Source of the DNA: Tannerella sp.
GTDB lineage: Bacteria > Bacteroidota > Bacteroidia > Bacteroidales > Tannerellaceae
Length of the DNA stretch: 7,009 bases
Direction of reading: 5' to 3'
Assembly (NCBI GenBank): GCA_031263835.1
Contig: JAISEZ010000200.1
Coordinates: 1 to 7,009, forward strand
Part shown: piece by piece, positions 6,704 through 7,009 of the stretch
Layout: each line of letters begins with the position of its first letter
Numbering within the stretch: the stretch's first letter is position 1
The notes under the pieces: model-generated
Database searches by the model: none
Told to the model about the DNA's origin: nothing
Seen by the model: only the letters and a program-made list of their open reading frames with translations
Translations under genes and position numbers: made by a program

Positions 6704-6735
6704 GATTCAAAGATTCATTCATTCAAGGATTCAAG
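6704..6735. repeat. 8-bp imperfect tandem repeat (GATTCAAG type)
   Basis: There are four consecutive 8-bp units: GATTCAAA, GATTCATT, CATTCAAG and GATTCAAG. This is a simple-sequence tract in the non-coding region before the efflux operon. No function is evident. Confidence 0.8.
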
Positions 6736-6750
6736 GGCCACGGCGGCGGG

Positions 6751-6804
6751 GATAGTAGGGAGAATAGAAGCAATAGAGACATTAGGGACAACAGGGACTT
6801 GCAA
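6751..6804. repeat. 9-bp degenerate tandem repeat (GACATTAGG type)
   Basis: There are six units of 9 bp: GATAGTAGG, GAGAATAGA, AGCAATAGA, GACATTAGG, GACAACAGG and GACTTGCAA, the last being very degenerate. The tract is purine-rich on the plus strand. It follows the 8-bp repeat by 15 bp, so two unrelated simple repeats with different periods lie side by side. Confidence 0.7.
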
Positions 6805-6846
6805 TGACGTTTTACCGGGTTTATAAAATTATATTGTTTGAAATGT

Positions 6847-6978
6847 TTAATCGCGTATCAATTGCTTCGGAGTCTGCCGAAAGGGATACACGGTTTCGGT
6901 GTCGCTGTATAAATCGGCGTTGTCAGATTCGCGTTGGCGAAGCTTGCGAATGCCGTAAATGACGGTTGTGTCGTACAA
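6847..6978 (-). CDS. Possible small or 5'-truncated reading frame of unknown function
   Basis: A minus-strand frame ends with TAA at 6849-6847 and stays open to the window edge. From a TTG at 6978 it would encode 43 residues, with recognisable words YGIRKLRQRES and VYPFRQTPKQLIRD. It is hydrophilic and rich in charged residues, with no signal peptide or membrane segment, and I recognise no family. Codons after the TTG look like ordinary coding sequence of this genome, while the bases upstream (6979-7009) are AT-rich and look like a promoter. It could be a leaderless small gene, the tail of a gene beginning outside the window, or a decayed remnant. There is no ATG in frame within the window, and a 52-codon plus-strand frame overlaps the same bases (from 6805), so the call is weak. 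Confidence 0.3.
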   Translation of the reverse strand: MYDTTVIYGIRKLRQRESDNADLYSDTETVYPFRQTPKQLIRD

Positions 6979-6985
6979 TCTGCTG

Positions 6986-6993
6986 CAAATATA
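6986..6993 (-). promoter_or_regulatory. Candidate -7 promoter element TATATTTG
   Basis: On the minus strand the sequence is a perfect match to the Bacteroidota -7 consensus TAnnTTTG and lies in an AT-rich stretch. The -33 element would fall at or beyond the window edge and cannot be judged. Transcription from here would run leftward over the small reading frame at 6978-6847. If it continued, it would reach the efflux operon with a leader of about 530 nt. Confidence 0.4.
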
Positions 6994-7009
6994 CAATAAA
7001 AAAACGATA

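Larger units (their letters stand above)
6449..6846. other. Gene-free upstream region of the efflux operon
   Basis: About 400 bp hold no reading frame that looks like a real gene. From left to right there are: an AT-rich leader before the adaptor start; a weak promoter-like motif at 6542-6549; a possible stem CCGGCT (6621-6626) / AGCCGG (6666-6671) enclosing two copies of GTCCCGGA (6638-6645, 6653-6660); and two simple-repeat tracts (6704-6735, 6751-6804). The word TGCAATGAC occurs at 6676-6684 and again at 6800-6808, bracketing those tracts. No regulator gene and no recognisable operator are seen. Confidence 0.6.

Noticed and set aside
6605..6826. Plus-strand open frame of 73 codons upstream of the operon
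   Set aside because: It crosses the 8-bp and 9-bp simple repeats, has no recognisable start signal, and its protein shows no family features.

Overview
The window reads as part of the chromosome of a GC-rich member of the Bacteroidota, probably Bacteroidales. This is inferred from three things: the gene order membrane fusion lipoprotein, RND permease, TolC-like porin; A-rich sequences rather than strong Shine-Dalgarno motifs before the starts; and a TAnnTTTG-type promoter motif near the right edge. High-GC genes with AT-rich, repeat-filled spacers fit genera such as Alistipes or a GC-rich Tannerella relative, but the genus cannot be fixed from this sequence.

All three confident genes lie on the minus strand, so transcription runs from right to left. 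From upstream to downstream they are: a periplasmic adaptor lipoprotein (6448 to 5378), an inner-membrane RND proton/drug antiporter of 1038 residues (5378 to 2262), and an outer-membrane TolC-family channel (1474 to 71). Together they form a complete tripartite efflux pump. The adaptor and permease genes overlap by one base (TGATG). The channel gene is separated from the permease by 787 bp.

That 787-bp gap is the most unusual part of the window. Leftmost is a 313-bp inverted-repeat element (1497-1809) with arms of about 82 bp and smaller palindromes in its loop. Next is a 14-unit tandem array with an exact 23-bp period (1834-2155), in which each unit carries GCCGGC or a close variant between arms that stay complementary while their sequence changes along the array. 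Rightmost is a diverged third copy of part of the inverted-repeat arm (2187-2214). In a polycistronic transcript this island would form a large structured spacer ending 22 nt before the channel start codon.

The 560 bp upstream of the adaptor gene hold no confident gene. They contain short 8-bp and 9-bp tandem repeats, two weak promoter candidates and, at the right edge, a 43-codon minus-strand reading frame of uncertain status. A 7-bp repeat tract overlaps the stop codon of the channel gene at the left edge. I recognise no new enzymatic or defence system here. The novelty, if any, lies in the repeat island inside the efflux operon.
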